Positions 35,436 through 47,632 of a DNA stretch of 64,000 nt are shown in pieces (position 1 is the first letter of the stretch; every line of letters begins with the position of its first letter). The DNA is taken from positions 434,001 to 498,000 of the forward strand of contig QYAI01000005.1 of the NCBI GenBank assembly GCA_003988855.1, in the 5' to 3' direction. The notes below the pieces were generated by a model. That model had not been told where the DNA came from. It searched no databases and saw only the letters and a program-made list of their open reading frames with translations. The stretch is from Arachnopeziza araneosa (Eukaryota; Ascomycota; Leotiomycetes; Helotiales; Arachnopezizaceae). Position numbers and translations under genes: made by a program.

Positions 35436-35560
35436 CCTCTGCGACTGCCTCTGCCTCTGCAACTGCCTCTGCCTCTGCAACTGCCTCTGCAACTGCCTCT
35501 GCCTCTACCTCTGCCTCTGCCTCTACCTCTGCCTCTGCCTCTGCCTCTGCCTCTGCCATT
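35436..35560. repeat. CTGCCT hexamer minisatellite
   Basis: About 125 bp of CTGCCT units with CTGCAA and CTACCT variants, arranged in a partly higher-order pattern. The strand shows a strong pyrimidine bias. Confidence 0.9.
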
Positions 35561-35941
35561 CGTCTTACTTGAAAGAAAGAAGGAACGCACCAGTATTTTG
35601 CACTTTACGCTCTGTGACATTTGACTCACCTCACCTACCATCTGGGGTGGGAAACCTGTCCAATGGTCCAAGTGGAGGCTCCGCGCACTCGAAACGGCTT
35701 GAGAAGTGTTCAGCGCTACACAAATTGCCAGAACAGCGGCATAACCGAAGCTTACTACTACTAGCAAGGTTTGGGGCTGAGATGCTTAATTCCCGACGCT
35801 CTTGCCCTCAACCCGTTGTATAAGATGGGCTCCTTTCGGCCTTAAGTAAGCCTTCGACCAGAATCTCACAGGGCCACATGTACTGCTTACGTGTTTGACG
35901 ACAACTCCCCCATTTCGATGCTTCAACTCACCACCGCAACC

Positions 35942-37756
35942 ATGGAACCGAAGACTCAGAAGGCTTTGAAGGCCGTCACGGATGCCTTGCAGCATCTCTC
36001 CTCTGTCCAGGACATTGCCTTCCTGGAGTTCAACCATATCGATCAGTTGCTGGCACGCCTCATCGACTTGCCCACCGAATCCAAGCAGAAGAATAGCCGG
36101 CGAAATCTTCAACTGATTCGCCAGTGGATGCGCGAAGACGGATCTGGTATCGTGCTTCTGGAAGTCCTCGGCGGCGTGTATTGGCGGCTTGGGGACTTGA
36201 ATGAGGAACAGTTCAGAGTTCTCAGGGAGCTGCTTTACAAGGAACAAACCTATGTAGAAGTGCTTCGAGGACAGCAGGCCGCTGATATCATTCTTCAACG
36301 CATCAGATTTGTGCAAGAGAAGAAATATCAGGCCTGCGAAGAATTCATCGACTCCCTGAAGAGTGAGTTGATCCACTGCTGCATGTGGGGGTGTTGCTGA
36401 CTCTTCGCTGAAGCCTCCGATGTCAAGTTCGCATTCTTTCGGAAACAGATTTTTGATACGCCCAGTCCGGAGCAAATAGCCTCTCCAGATGCGATGATGT
36501 ACCAAGTGGACGATCTCGCGCTCCTAACCCCGCCACCTGAAAACGAATCTCTTCAGTTCATGAACTATCAACATCTTGCTCGAAATGGCATCGAGCAAGA
36601 TTTGATAAATAACTGTGAGGGCATCTTTTATGTTTGGTTTGATGGCGGTTACTAATCATTCGCAGATGTATATACCATCTGCCCTAGCAGGACACTTTTG
36701 ACCGCCTCAAACCCATATTTCAGACTTCTTGAGTACGCGGAGAAGCATGAGAGTACGCGGTGCGCACTCCTCAGTCTTTCCGCATCATATTTGAAGTCTG
36801 CGGGAGTCGACAACCAGAGATACTATGACGCAGACCAGTATTATACTGAGGCAGCACTTCGAGCTCTCATGCAGGATCTCAGTAATCCGGCTTCTTCAGA
36901 AGCATGTTTCCTCGCAGGAATGCTTCTTATTCACCATTCTATCATTAATGAAGTAGACATAGGAGCATGCTGGTCCTGCCACTTCAACATCCTCAACATA
37001 TTCCCAGACTCTGGGCTCCTAATCAACAGCGACGCGGCTGTGTTCATGAGCCATCAAATGATCCTGACACAAACTGTTCAGTCAAGGATACAGATTCAGA
37101 GTACAGGCTGTAGGCCAATGAATTGGCTGATGGATTGTCAAATCGAAGAATCGACTCGTCTATCAGGAGCAACTGGGATCTCAAGAAGATTGTCGTATCT
37201 GATTTACCGAATTACAACAGTGATTTCATCAAAGGAAACGAAACGAAACGACCTAGCCTATCTCGAGGAGCTTCAAAAGGCCCTCGAATACACCATTACG
37301 CCTTGGACAGCTGAAGTCGTCGGAGAAGCTCTTCAAGTTGCCCTCGACACCGCAGAGACCTACCGCCTCGCGGCCCTTATCTATCTCCACTGCCGCTGCT
37401 TTGGTCTGACTCCCTTCCACCCCACCGTTGTCCAACTCCACCAAGAACTCTATACGCGTCTTCTATCGCTTCCGGTCAGCGGGCCGTTCTTCACTTCCGC
37501 CTACCCGGTCTGGCCATTCTTCATTGCCTCTGTTACTGGTAGCTCAGCTCTCCGCAAATCGCTGTACGACAGGTTTCCTCGACCTAAGAGACAGGATAGA
37601 GGGATGCTTTCGTCAACTCTGCAAGCCATCGCATCCTGTCAATTGTATTTCCAGGGCGAGAAATCCAAGGCGCAGAAAAGAAAGGATTGGTGGGAAGAGA
37701 TGCTGAATGGGTTAGGCGAGAGAGAGACTATGCTTTGTCTTGGTATTGCCATGTAG
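35942..37756 (+). CDS. Fungal_trans_2-type regulator domain protein without a zinc cluster
   Basis: Three exons, 35942-36362, 36414-36614 and 36666-37756, read in frame for 570 aa; introns are 51 nt each. The C-terminal half matches the regulator domain common in Zn2Cys6 factors: YVYTICPSRTLLTASNPYFRLLEYA, then ALLSLSASYLKSAGV, AGMLLIHHSIINEVD, ISRRLSYLIYRITTV and LYTRLLSLPVSGPF. The N-terminus lacks the six-cysteine cluster. It is instead a helical segment of ~140 residues (VTDALQHLSSVQDIAFLEF, LRELLYKEQTYVEVLRG) that I do not recognise. It could be a regulator that needs a partner to bind DNA, or two genes joined by my splice choice. Confidence 0.7.
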
Positions 37757-38217
37757 GAGAACATATGTAAGATGGGGGGTTATTTGGGTTTTGTTATTTA
37801 GCGAGCATACGATACCGGTTGTATTCTGGGTATATCCGCATAATATGGAAGCATTGGGTGGAGTTTCTATTCTATTTTGGGGCACTGGATAAAAGGGCTG
37901 GACTGGAACCAAAAAGTACCTGTATAATAAAAAGTATTTGATGACTTGCAAAAATCTACAGAATATCACACTCAACCTGCATATTCCAACATGAATTTTT
38001 GACCCCTAAATCTCCGTGGTAGGATGCAGCACAAGGTAGATGGATTTTGGGCGTGAGGAAACAGCAGGACTAGCCTAGCTAGCCTGGCTAGCCTCGTTAC
38101 GTTACTCCCGTAGAAGGATCTCGGTGAGGAGTACCTAATGTGCAAGAACTGCCTTTGGTGTTCGCTTGGCTGGCAATCGACAGCAGATGCTCGGGATTCA
38201 AATCCGTGCAAGGCACA

Positions 38218-38295
38218 GCAAGTAGCAAGTAGCAAGTAGCAAGTAGCAAGTAGCAAGTAGCAAGTAGCAAGTAGCAAGTAGCAAGTAGCAAGTAC
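38218..38295. repeat. Heptanucleotide (AAGTAGC)n tandem array
   Basis: About 11 perfect 7-bp units. The array reads as a run of LLLATCY on the other strand, a shadow ORF. Confidence 0.95.
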
Positions 38296-38596
38296 CTATC
38301 GTGCATCGTGCATCATGCAAGGTGCAAGACTCATCTCGTCCATCTACCTACCCTCTGACCTATCTTGAAGCGAGGCAGGCGACGTTTACGAGTGACATCA
38401 GACCGAGTAGCCGAAACACGAGCTGTGGTGGGTCGCTGCTTGTTCTAGGAGGCTTGGCTTGGCGGAGAGGGAGGAAATCCCTCCGGAACGGGCGTGCTCG
38501 CTGTCGTGAAGGGGGACGGCATTATGTCGTGCATGATGCTCGCCGCAGGGTTTCAGCTGCAACGGGCAGGTGGGAGCGCGGGCGAGTCGAGTCGAG

Positions 38597-38623
38597 GGAG
38601 GAGGAGGAGGAGGAGGAGGAGGA
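38597..38623. repeat. (GGA)n microsatellite
   Basis: Nine GGA units on the plus strand in a GC-rich non-coding stretch. Confidence 0.88.
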
Positions 38624-38858
38624 GCTCATCCGCATCTCAATCGCCGCTTGATTCACCGAGGTAAATGGAAATTGGAGATGCGCAGGCAAGTCTTCCCGCG
38701 GCCACTTCAGCCCTACAGCAGTCCCCCAGGCGAACCCGGGGGGAGGGGAGGAAACCCTGGTCTCGGTCTGAACCATTGGCTGCCCCGTTAGGTAGGTAAT
38801 CGATCGGAAAAGACTAGGCCCGTTGCAGGAGCTGCCAAGATGATTCGAGAAATCTTCT

Positions 38859-38890
38859 AGAAGGAGCTTAGAAGGAGCTTAGAAGGAGCT
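38859..38890. repeat. Three tandem copies of AGAAGGAGCTT
   Basis: Direct 11-bp repeats, the last copy followed by a change to CGGG. Confidence 0.85.
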
Positions 38891-39405
38891 CGGGTCGTGG
38901 ACCCGGGCGTGAAGAGCTGCCGTTTTGGTCGCCCGCGTCCGTCGCCGTCCAGGCATTTGCCTGCCGTGAAACCCTGCCGTGAAACCCTGCCGCCTCTCTC
39001 CGGGCTGTTTTTAAGCTTGTGTTGCGCTTCAGGGGCACGTGAGATGATGGCATGTTTGGGGCGCGACTAGGAAGTTTCGTGACGGTGAGAAAGTTGAAAA
39101 AAAAATCTTTTCATCTTCTCAAGCCACTCCCGAGTAGCATCGTTGTCCCCATTAATGCTGGTTGGTATCTCAGACCATCATGTTGATGCGTTGGAAGCGT
39201 CTGAGCGACGGTGACTTTTGCACTTTGGGATCGCGCCACAGCGTGAGCTACTGTACAGTGTGGCGGTGTGGCGTCTATTCCAGGCACCCAGGTGTAAATA
39301 AGCGCGTCGATCATGTGATTGATAAGGATGCGGGCTGGAATCTGTTGGTACTTGCCTACAGTACCTCGTTGATCTCTTCACTCCGAACCAGAGAACATTT
39401 GGGAG

Positions 39406-40383
39406 ATGAAAGTCGCCACCGTTCAGCTCATACCCGTCTTTGGTGACGTGGAAGGAAGCATCGCAAAAATAGAGCGGATGCTCGAGGAAGTCAAGCCTGG
39501 AGATATCGACCTTCTACTCCTTCCAGAGCTGGCCTTAGCAGGTAAATTCGTGTCCCGGTTTGGTGGAACATAGAACTCATAAAATTAAGGCTATGACTTT
39601 CCCTCTCTCCAAGACATCAGTCCTTTCCTTGAGGTCAGCGGCGAAGGGCCATCCAGTCGATGGGCATGCGAAACCGCTCAACGCCTCAAATGCATAGTCT
39701 GCATCGGCTATGCCGAAAGAGCCCCTTCTCCCACCACCTTGGCAAGCAAGACCGAGCCCTCTGGTCTAGATAAGCGCTACAATTTCAATTCCAACATCAT
39801 GTACGGCCCCGAAGGAAAGGTGATTGGTCACTACCGCAAGAACTTCCTCTTCATGACAGACATGACGTGGTGTTCTGAATCTCCGGAAAACGAGACTTTC
39901 TTCACACAGGAGATGCCTCAACCAGTTGCAACGAGAATGGCGTTTGGTATTTGCATGGACATCAACCCGTATCAATTCCTCGCGCCGTTCACTAAATATG
40001 AGTTTGCAACTCATGCGAGAGATGTAAAGGCCGATCTCGTGGCTGTGAGTATGGCATGGAGTAGTCTGTCCTTGACGCCTGCGGATGTGCTAGGAGAAGA
40101 TAGGATGGAACCAGACCTAGAAACGGTAGAGTATTGGGTTCACAGGTTTCGACCTGTGGTAGATGGAGAGAAGGAAGTCTTGATGGTTTTGGGGAATCGG
40201 TGTGGTGTGGAGCGGGAGACGATTTATGCTGGGACGAGTATGGTTGCAAGAGTAGGATTTGGAAAGGTGGAGATATTTGATCTTCTAGGCAAGGGAGAAG
40301 AAAGGTTATTGATGGTTGATACAGACAAAAAGCCTAGATACGTTTGGAATCGGGACGACAAGTTGTTAGAACTCAAACGATGA
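39406..40383 (+). CDS. NTA1: Protein N-terminal amidase, nitrilase family (NTA1-like)
   Basis: Two exons, 39406-39541 and 39590-40383, give 309 aa; the 48-nt intron has GTAAAT and TTAAG ends. It begins MKVATVQLIPVFGDVEG, the nitrilase fold start. The catalytic triad is visible: Glu in LLLPELALAGYDF (rejoined by splicing), Lys in HYRKNFLFMTD and Cys in FGICMDINPYQF. NTA1 deamidates N-terminal Asn and Gln and so feeds proteins into the Arg/N-degron pathway. The start is the first ATG of the domain. The gene converges on MET10. Confidence 0.88.
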
Positions 40384-40739
40384 TGGCCTTATATCGATCC
40401 TCAAAACAGAGAAGTATCAAGTCCGCTTTTGTAAAAGTGATTATAAGAAAGCATTCAAGTTTAAGCGTAGTGGTTTTTATTGGAGAGCTTAATCCTGCAT
40501 TACAGAGACAGGTTAGTTTCCAACTCGACCTTCAAAGTCTCAAACCAATATATTTTAGTAACAAACTTGATGCACAATGGGGCTTGGAAAATATATAAAG
40601 ACAATAAAAGATCGCCTATCAATATCGCAAGCATCATTAGCCCAAGTAGATCTGAGCACAAAGACGGGAATATATTAAGCTCAAAGAGATCTTCATCTCT
40701 GTGTCGTCTTACTTCATCGCTCCTAGCTTTACAAACAGT
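40384..40739. other. Intergenic region between convergent genes
   Basis: 356 bp of 3' flank with no recognised feature. Confidence 0.45.
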
Positions 40740-43700
40740 TTAGTACACCTCAAGAACGTATCTCAGATCCTCCTTCAACCTCTCAATCTCCTTTCTTGAA
40801 TCAATCTTCTTCCCAATCGCCCTCGCATCCTTTGCAATAGCCTCTTGTAACACCTCAGTAACGTCTGGTACCGGCCACGTGGGTCCGCAGAGATAGAACG
40901 ATCCCTCCTCTTTGATATATGCTTTGATAATATCGTTGACGGTTTGGCGCATGCGATCTTGGATGTAGATCTTCTGTGGCTGATCGCGAGAGAAGGCACG
41001 ACCGAGAAGAGTGATGACTCCAGCGTCTTGATAAGCCTCCCATTCCTCGCCGTACAGATACTCTTCACGCTGGTGACGAGAACCCATGTACAGTAAGATC
41101 GATCCGATTTCTTTGCCTTGCGCTTTTTGCATGGCGCGGTACTGGACGAAGGCGCGGAAAGGAGCAAGACCAGTTCCAAGGCCAGCCATGATCAAAGGTG
41201 CGGTATCTTTGATTGGGAGCTTCATAACCGACGGCTTAACGCTTACTGTTACCTTGGTACCAATGGGAAGTTTGCTTAGATAGCGTGTAGCCTGACCAAA
41301 CCGATCACGTCCTTTAGGGTCGACCCATGACACGACAACAATCATCAAGGCCACGGTTGTAGGATTGACCATCTGAGAAGAGGCGATGGAATACTCACGG
41401 CGTTTCATCGGGCTAACTATGCGCGCAATATCGTGGAAGCTTGGATGGGCCGATTTGAACTCAAGGAGGATATCAGCATAGGTGATTGTATCAACTTCGG
41501 CACGGCGTTTAAACTCTGGGGCTCCTTCAGGGCTACCAAGGGTAAGTAGCTCTTTCTTCTCATTTTCATCGCTTGCAAAATCGGCAAGGGCTTCGTAGAA
41601 TCTCTTTGGCGGTTTTCCAAAAATGTCAATGTTCTGAATTAGGGACTGAAAGACTGTTCTAGTGTCAAGAATAGAAGGATCTTCTCGAGATGGAACTTCT
41701 ACAACCTCGTCTGGATTGAGACCATAAAATTGCATGAACTCAACAACTTCATTGACATCGTTTTCGGCATGGATTCCAAGAGCTTCTCCAATATTGTACT
41801 TGAGCCCAGAGTTACCCAAATCAAATTCAATATGGAAAATATTGCGGTCATACGTAGGAGGTGTTAAACGACGATTTTCCTGGACCGTGATTTCATAAGT
41901 TTGAACCGAGAGGTCTGGTCTCAACGCGGACTTTGTGCCATAAGCTTCCTTGAAAACAAGGCCTTTGGCAGCAGATTGCCAGTCTCGGAGCAGAGAAGGT
42001 GGTTCAACATCTTCTTTCTCAAATCGAGTGAAGCTGCTGGCATTGATATTGTGAGGTAACTCAGGAGTCTCTTTTTCTGCATCAACTTCAGACCACGATT
42101 CTGGAATAGCAACTCGGCGAAGGATCTTGTCTAGATGAGCCGCAGAGTCTGTCAGAATCTTCTCTTTTTGGAAATCAGCCGGTCCATTAATTGATGCTAA
42201 CTTCTGGAGATCGGAATCCAGAACTTGACTGCGAGCAACCTTCAAGAAAGCAAGTTCGAGCACAAGAACTTCTGCACTTGAATCTTCCTCTACCGCAGCA
42301 GCTAATGTTGGGTCCAAGATGTACAATTGGACGTTTTTGAATTTGATGTCATTTCGCACATTTGTTGCCAGTTTCTTTTCCAAATCTTCGTCCTTGACAC
42401 CTGGAAGCTTCAAGATAAGTTTACCGCCATCTTTAAGACTTTTTAAGATGGCCAAGTCTTTTAAAAGATTCTCCTCGCCAACATATGCTATATCCGCTTC
42501 ATCAATAGGATAAAATGCCTCGATAGACTTTTTCGAGCTTCGGATATCAACTCTGACGGTTCCTCCTTGTACTAAATTATCATGTGTTTGATTGACGACA
42601 ATATTGCTAGTCGAGTCTGTTGAGAGAATCTTGCTGATAACGACCGGAGCGACTCCTGCATTTGAACCTTCAACGTCCCAAAATGTGTATTGCTCAACGC
42701 CAGCACCCACTAATTCGAATGAATCAATATTTTCGACAGAATTACCCGTGACTAGAGGGAAGCATGCGGCAATTGACACTGGAGTAAAAGTCTCGCCACG
42801 AGAGTATTTTAGGTCCACTACAGCTGGAGCTGTTGCCCAGCTGTCAGAGAAGACTGTTGCTGCAAGAACATCTTCGTAGAGATTAGAGTGGACAGAAGCA
42901 TCTTTAACAGAGTTCTGATCTAACACCTGGCCAAGCACTGCGATGGTTCGGACAGATGATGGCATTGCTTTGAGAAATGCTTCTTCGACGAAAGGTCGAT
43001 AGACACGAACATTGACAACACCAACTTTAATACCTTGGGCAGACAATTTCTCGGCAACTTGTCCAGCAAGAGAACTCTCGACACTTCCAAACACAACCAG
43101 TACCGTTTCAGGTTCGCTATGACCGCGATACTCAAAGAGCCCATATGCTGTTCCGAGTTCATTATTCAGTGCATTCAATAGTTGCGTAGCTTTTGTCTCC
43201 GCATCAGCTCTCTTGCTGATATGTGCGAGCTCTGCAACTACGTTCTTATATGTAGTGCTCAAACCTGACTGGCTTAAGATATCAATAACACGAAGAGTAT
43301 CCCGTCCAATGTTCACACCATCGTAGATATGAATTGTCGGCAAAATAGAGGCCAACGTCGTTGCATACACAGCCATATGTTGAGCCTCGTATGCAGAGGA
43401 GCTGGAGACGAGAGCGAGGCCAAGTTCTTCAGCTACTGTCAATGCCGTCACATAGTCTGTCACAAGTCCACGAGAAGCTCCCGGTGCATAGTCAATAGCT
43501 GCCACGTGAGCTACGAATGGATTTGCAACCGTGTATAACAACGAAAGTTGATCCAAGGAGGATCGCAGAGTATGCAAGCTAGAAGATGAGGCAAGTAGGG
43601 ATTGTGGGATGTGTCTCTTGCTTAAATCAAAATCTTTCGAGAACATATATCCCAAAGCAATTGAGCCGGCACCACTTCGCGTTTGCATAGGAACAACCGT

Positions 43701-44122
43701 CGTGGTATAGCCATTCACATTCAGAGTATTCGAGGCAGACCACTCCTTCAATGCCACGTCGAAATCGAAAGACTCGGGAGAATAGGAGAATATCTTGTCG
43801 GAGAGGGCATATGCAACTTGTTGAATCAAAGTCTGTGCTGTGACATATGTAGGTCCTGCAAGAGAGGAATAGGCAACTGACTGGCCAAATGGAAGGGTAG
43901 AGAACTTTGGGGTAAACTTCTGAAATGTTGAAGGCTGCTCTTCGGAGTTCCAAGTGCTCTTAAGTCCTTCAAATCCCGCAGATTCCTAAAATTTTATGTC
44001 AGAAGGTCCGCAGACTAGGCTTACAAAAGACTCACTCGGTGCTTCGTTGGACTTTCAAGGGGATCACCAGCTTTGCGTTTCATTCCCTTCGTAGGAGTGT
44101 CCACTTCCATTGGGTCGCCCAT
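40740..44122 (-). CDS. MET10: Sulfite reductase [NADPH] flavoprotein component (MET10)
   Basis: Two exons, 44122-44036 and 43985-40740, with a 50-nt intron, give 1110 aa. Most of the N-terminal half is a pyruvate:ferredoxin-oxidoreductase-like region typical of fungal MET10 (TYVTAQTLIQQVAYALSDKIF). The C-terminal half is the FAD/NADPH module: the FAD-binding core with REYSIASS, then the NADPH site with MAGLGTGLAPFRAF and FYLCGPTWPVPDV. The protein ends in VLEVY, a terminal aromatic typical of diflavin reductases. It would work with the MET5-type haem subunit to reduce sulfite to sulfide. MET22, at 1.5-2.8 kb, acts on the PAP by-product of the same pathway. Confidence 0.95.
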
Positions 44123-45387
44123 TGCGAGCTACTTCAAAGTTTGAAACCAGGTAAAGAACCAGTACTCGATCAATTGATAATTGAATGAAAGATCGCTTCA
44201 AGATTGAAACTTGAAGACAGCTTGAAGGGGCAAAGGAAAAACAGCAGGCGAAAGCGGAGGTCTGTTGGCTTAGGAAAGACGAAGGAATTAGTCTGAAAAT
44301 GACTTAGCGTGTCAGAAAGAGAAGATTGATAGGTATCAGAGGCCCCTCATAGTTTGCTCTAGTTTGACTATAACAATGCAAGTGTAAGGGCAGCTTGAAA
44401 ACATGCGAGCACGTCTTCATCCCTGTGAAAAAAAACTGTCGGCTAAAATTAAAAAGCCGTTGGGCCGATCTTCTTTATCGTTATCGCAAGGATGTTCCTA
44501 CACTGTGTATAAGATTAAATAAGGGATTTTGGACTTCGGCTGTGATGGTCATAAGCGAAGGAGATCTCAATATCTCGTATACTAACACTCATTTCGTCTC
44601 ATGACACTAAATGCAGTGCCCAGTCCGAACATGGTGGTGGTTCTCCACTCGTGCAGGTAACTCACGATGCTGGTGGTTCCTTAAGCAATGAAGAGAATCT
44701 CGTGAGGGAGGTTTCACTCTGCAGCGAGCTCTTCACCATGGTGTGGCGGTGCTGGATTACACTTGTGTTTGGATTGAGTGTGGGGTATGAGTTGAATGTC
44801 AACTTTATTTTTTGATATTTTTTTGGCCGAACTTCATCGGCGATAGGATATATATTTAGCGACTTCGCTTAATCTTGCAATGGAATGACTATCCACCGCT
44901 GCGTCATCGACAAGAAGAGCAATCAGCCATTCAGAGCCTCTTTTCCTCCGTGTGCTCTGGTCCCACCAATCATTTCATTGTTCGTCAAACGTCCTACCTA
45001 AACAAATGTCATTAAGATTAGCACCTTTCAAGATGCATTCAATGGGCATGTCCCATGGCGAGCCACAAACCTAGGCACCACGTCGATCCGGGGCTGCCTT
45101 TCGTAAGCATGTGTGCATGTTCCTGCTTTTGGAAGGTCAACACTTTCGATGCCTGTCGATTGACCCTTGGCGGACCCACGTGCATAGATTAAATGGCAAC
45201 AGATATCCAGACATGCGGGTGTCCCGAAATCTTGAAGCAGGTCAAATCAGCTGAGCCTGAGATTGGTCGAAGGCAGGAGAGGGCCCAAATAAGCTTAAAC
45301 CTAAACTACTTGAGCAGTCTTCTCCCAGCTCTTGAGAAGCTTCGACAAACACCAACTCTTTAGCTGTCTGGCTTCACCAATTCCACA
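44123..45387. promoter_or_regulatory. Divergent intergenic region
   Basis: 1.27 kb between MET10 and the metallophosphatase. A CACGTG-like E-box core, the usual Cbf1 site of sulfur genes, is not seen close to MET10. No supported gene. Confidence 0.35.
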
Positions 45388-47632
45388 ATGAAATTCTCAA
45401 TGATCCTGGGGTTGGTTGGCTCTGCAGTAGCTTGCAACTCATGCTACGGCCCAGTCACTGACGTCGTTCATGAGCGTCTTGTCCGTCGAATGCAGCCTGA
45501 AGCACTCAATGCAACAAAGGGACCCACAGCTCCTTTAGAATGGGGCCAATTGAACTTCCTCCACACCGTATGTGGATGAACTCAGCTTCAGTTTGCTTTA
45601 CTAACCATCCTCAGACTGATACCCATGGCTGGCTTGAAGGACATCTCAAAGAGCAGAACTACGGCGCCGACTGGGGAGATTTTGTAAGGCTTATTCTATC
45701 GCACAACTGCTCCTCCCCCATATTACCGCGATGATTTGAGAGCCATCTCAAGATATGTTCTGCTTGCTTTTTGAACATGTCCTAGGAGCAAGATTCGCAG
45801 ACTCTCCTCGCCTCTAATCAAGACGTCGACATGTGACATACTAATCAGTTCTTAGGTTTCATTCTCAAGGCACATGAAGCAAAAGGCCGGTAATCTTGGA
45901 GTTGATCTATTGCTTATCGATACTGGTGACCTACACGATGGCAACGGCGATTCAGATGCCACGTCGCCTAATGGAGTCTTGTCCAACCCTATCTTCGACA
46001 ATGTGGATTACGACATCCTCACTATTGGTAAATTATTATCCTAACAGAAATATGAGTAGTACTGACCCATGATAACAGGAAATCATGAGTTATACGTCTC
46101 AGAGATTGCCTACGAGCATTTTTACAATTTCAGCAAAGTTTGGGGTGAGAAGTATGTAACTTCAAATGTCCAGATTTTAAACCCAACCTCTGGTCAATTT
46201 GAATACATTGGACATAATTATCGGTATTTTACTACTCCAAAAGGACTACGTATCATGACCTTTGGTGTCCTGTACGACTTTACCGGAAATTCCAATGTTT
46301 CGAAAGTCATCAAAGCGAAAGATATGGTTCTACAGCCGTGGTTTCTTTCGGCAGTCAATTTCACCCAGGAAATTGATCTTTTTCTGCTTGTTGGTCACAA
46401 CCCAGTTCGTACTAGCGATTTCACAAGCACTTTCTCCATTGTTCGAAACGCAATCCGGGCTGCACATCCCACAACTCCGATTCAAGTTTTTGGAGGCCAT
46501 AGCCATATTCGACAGTTTCAAGCTTATGATTCAACATCTACTGGCCTTGAATCTGGTAAGTATCATGTCATCTTCACCAGTCGTAATCTAACAAACTAAA
46601 GGACGATATTGTGAAACACTGGGTTGGCTCAGTATGAGTGGTATTAACTCGACTTCCTACACTGGGTTGAATAAGCCGCGAGGAGTTCCAAACCCGACTA
46701 GAAAAGCCACCAATACTTCGACGTCAAACCTAGTATATTCTCGAAGATATTTGGATTGGAATCGGTTAACGTTCCAATACCATTCCACTAACACGACATT
46801 TGATGACCACAGTGGGCTCCGAGTTACGAGCGACATCACTAACCTTCGTAAAGAACTCAATCTCAGCTCATTATATGGGTGTGCTCCTAGCAATTGGTGC
46901 GAATCCTGCGCTCCGTTCGGCTCCGCTGGAAACATTTTCAGTCTGACCTCAGTTGCTCTTGGCGCTACTGTTGTGAACACATCACGATCAACCATTCCCC
47001 GAATCGTGATCATCAATACTGGTAGTATTCGTTTCGATCTCTACAAGGGTCCATTTACCTACGATGACTCGTTCATCGTGAGCCCCTTTAATGATTTGTT
47101 TCAATTTATTCCTAATGTTCCATACAATCTGGCGAGTGGCGTTCTCGCTGCATTAAACGCTGGTCCAGCAGACAAACGTTCAGTTTCTGGGATAATTCCT
47201 CACACTCAGAATTCAATGGATTCCTGCGTGGACCCAATCATCGGTCTTATATCAGGTCAAACCAATGAGCTGAAGTCTCGAGGCGTCGTCCGACGGCAAA
47301 CAGCTCTCACCCCGGGATATACCACTGTCGATGATTTTGGCACCGATGGAGACGATACTCCTCACTCTCCAATTTCATATTTTGCTCAGCCAGAATATGC
47401 CGCCGGCAATGGTTCCTTTCCAACTGATGGCACCCATCCTCCTGTCGTAGATGTCGTGTGTCTCGACTTCTTCGCCGCAGATGTGGTGGCAGCGTTGAAC
47501 AGTCTTGGAGGCGCGTATACTATCAGTAACGTGGAATCCTATCTTGACCCGAGCTTCAATGCTCAAAGCTACTTGCCCGCTTATGCAAAGCTTGCCTGGC
47601 AGAAAAACGTACCAAACTGCCCACTAAGCTAA
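45388..47632 (+). CDS. Secreted metallophosphatase / 5'-nucleotidase-like protein
   Basis: Five exons, 45388-45567, 45615-45683, 45856-46027, 46079-46555 and 46602-47632, give 642 aa. The second intron is unusually long (172 nt) for this window. A signal peptide ([16 protein letters not shown]) precedes the calcineurin-type phosphoesterase motifs: [22 protein letters not shown] (built across a splice), VGHNPV and GGHSHIRQF. The C-terminal half resembles the 5'-nucleotidase C-terminal domain, with [22 protein letters not shown]. Many N-glycosylation sites suggest secretion or a vacuolar lumen. It resembles yeast YHR202W-type proteins; the natural substrate is unknown. Confidence 0.9.

Larger units (their letters stand above)
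34883..35941. other. Intergenic region with two tandem-repeat tracts
   Basis: About 1.06 kb without a supported gene. It contains the AGC microsatellite and the CTCTGC minisatellite listed separately. Confidence 0.5.
37757..39405. other. Intergenic region with several tandem repeats
   Basis: 1.65 kb with no supported gene. It holds a heptamer array at 38218-38295, a GGA tract at 38597-38623 and an 11-mer repeat at 38859-38890. A GTGAAACCCTGCC tandem duplication lies at about 38967-38990. The last ~150 bp are the presumed NTA1-like promoter. Confidence 0.5.

Noticed and set aside
35786..36505. 239-codon ORF on the minus strand
   Set aside because: It overlaps the first exon of the regulator-like gene, whose plus-strand exons splice in phase; no recognisable motif.
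38185..38215. Possible tRNA T-loop (GGATTCAAATCC)
   Set aside because: The flanking bases do not form the T-stem, and no acceptor or anticodon arm can be drawn.
38218..38295. CRISPR-like regular repeat
   Set aside because: The 7-bp units are contiguous with no spacers, and the genome is eukaryotic.
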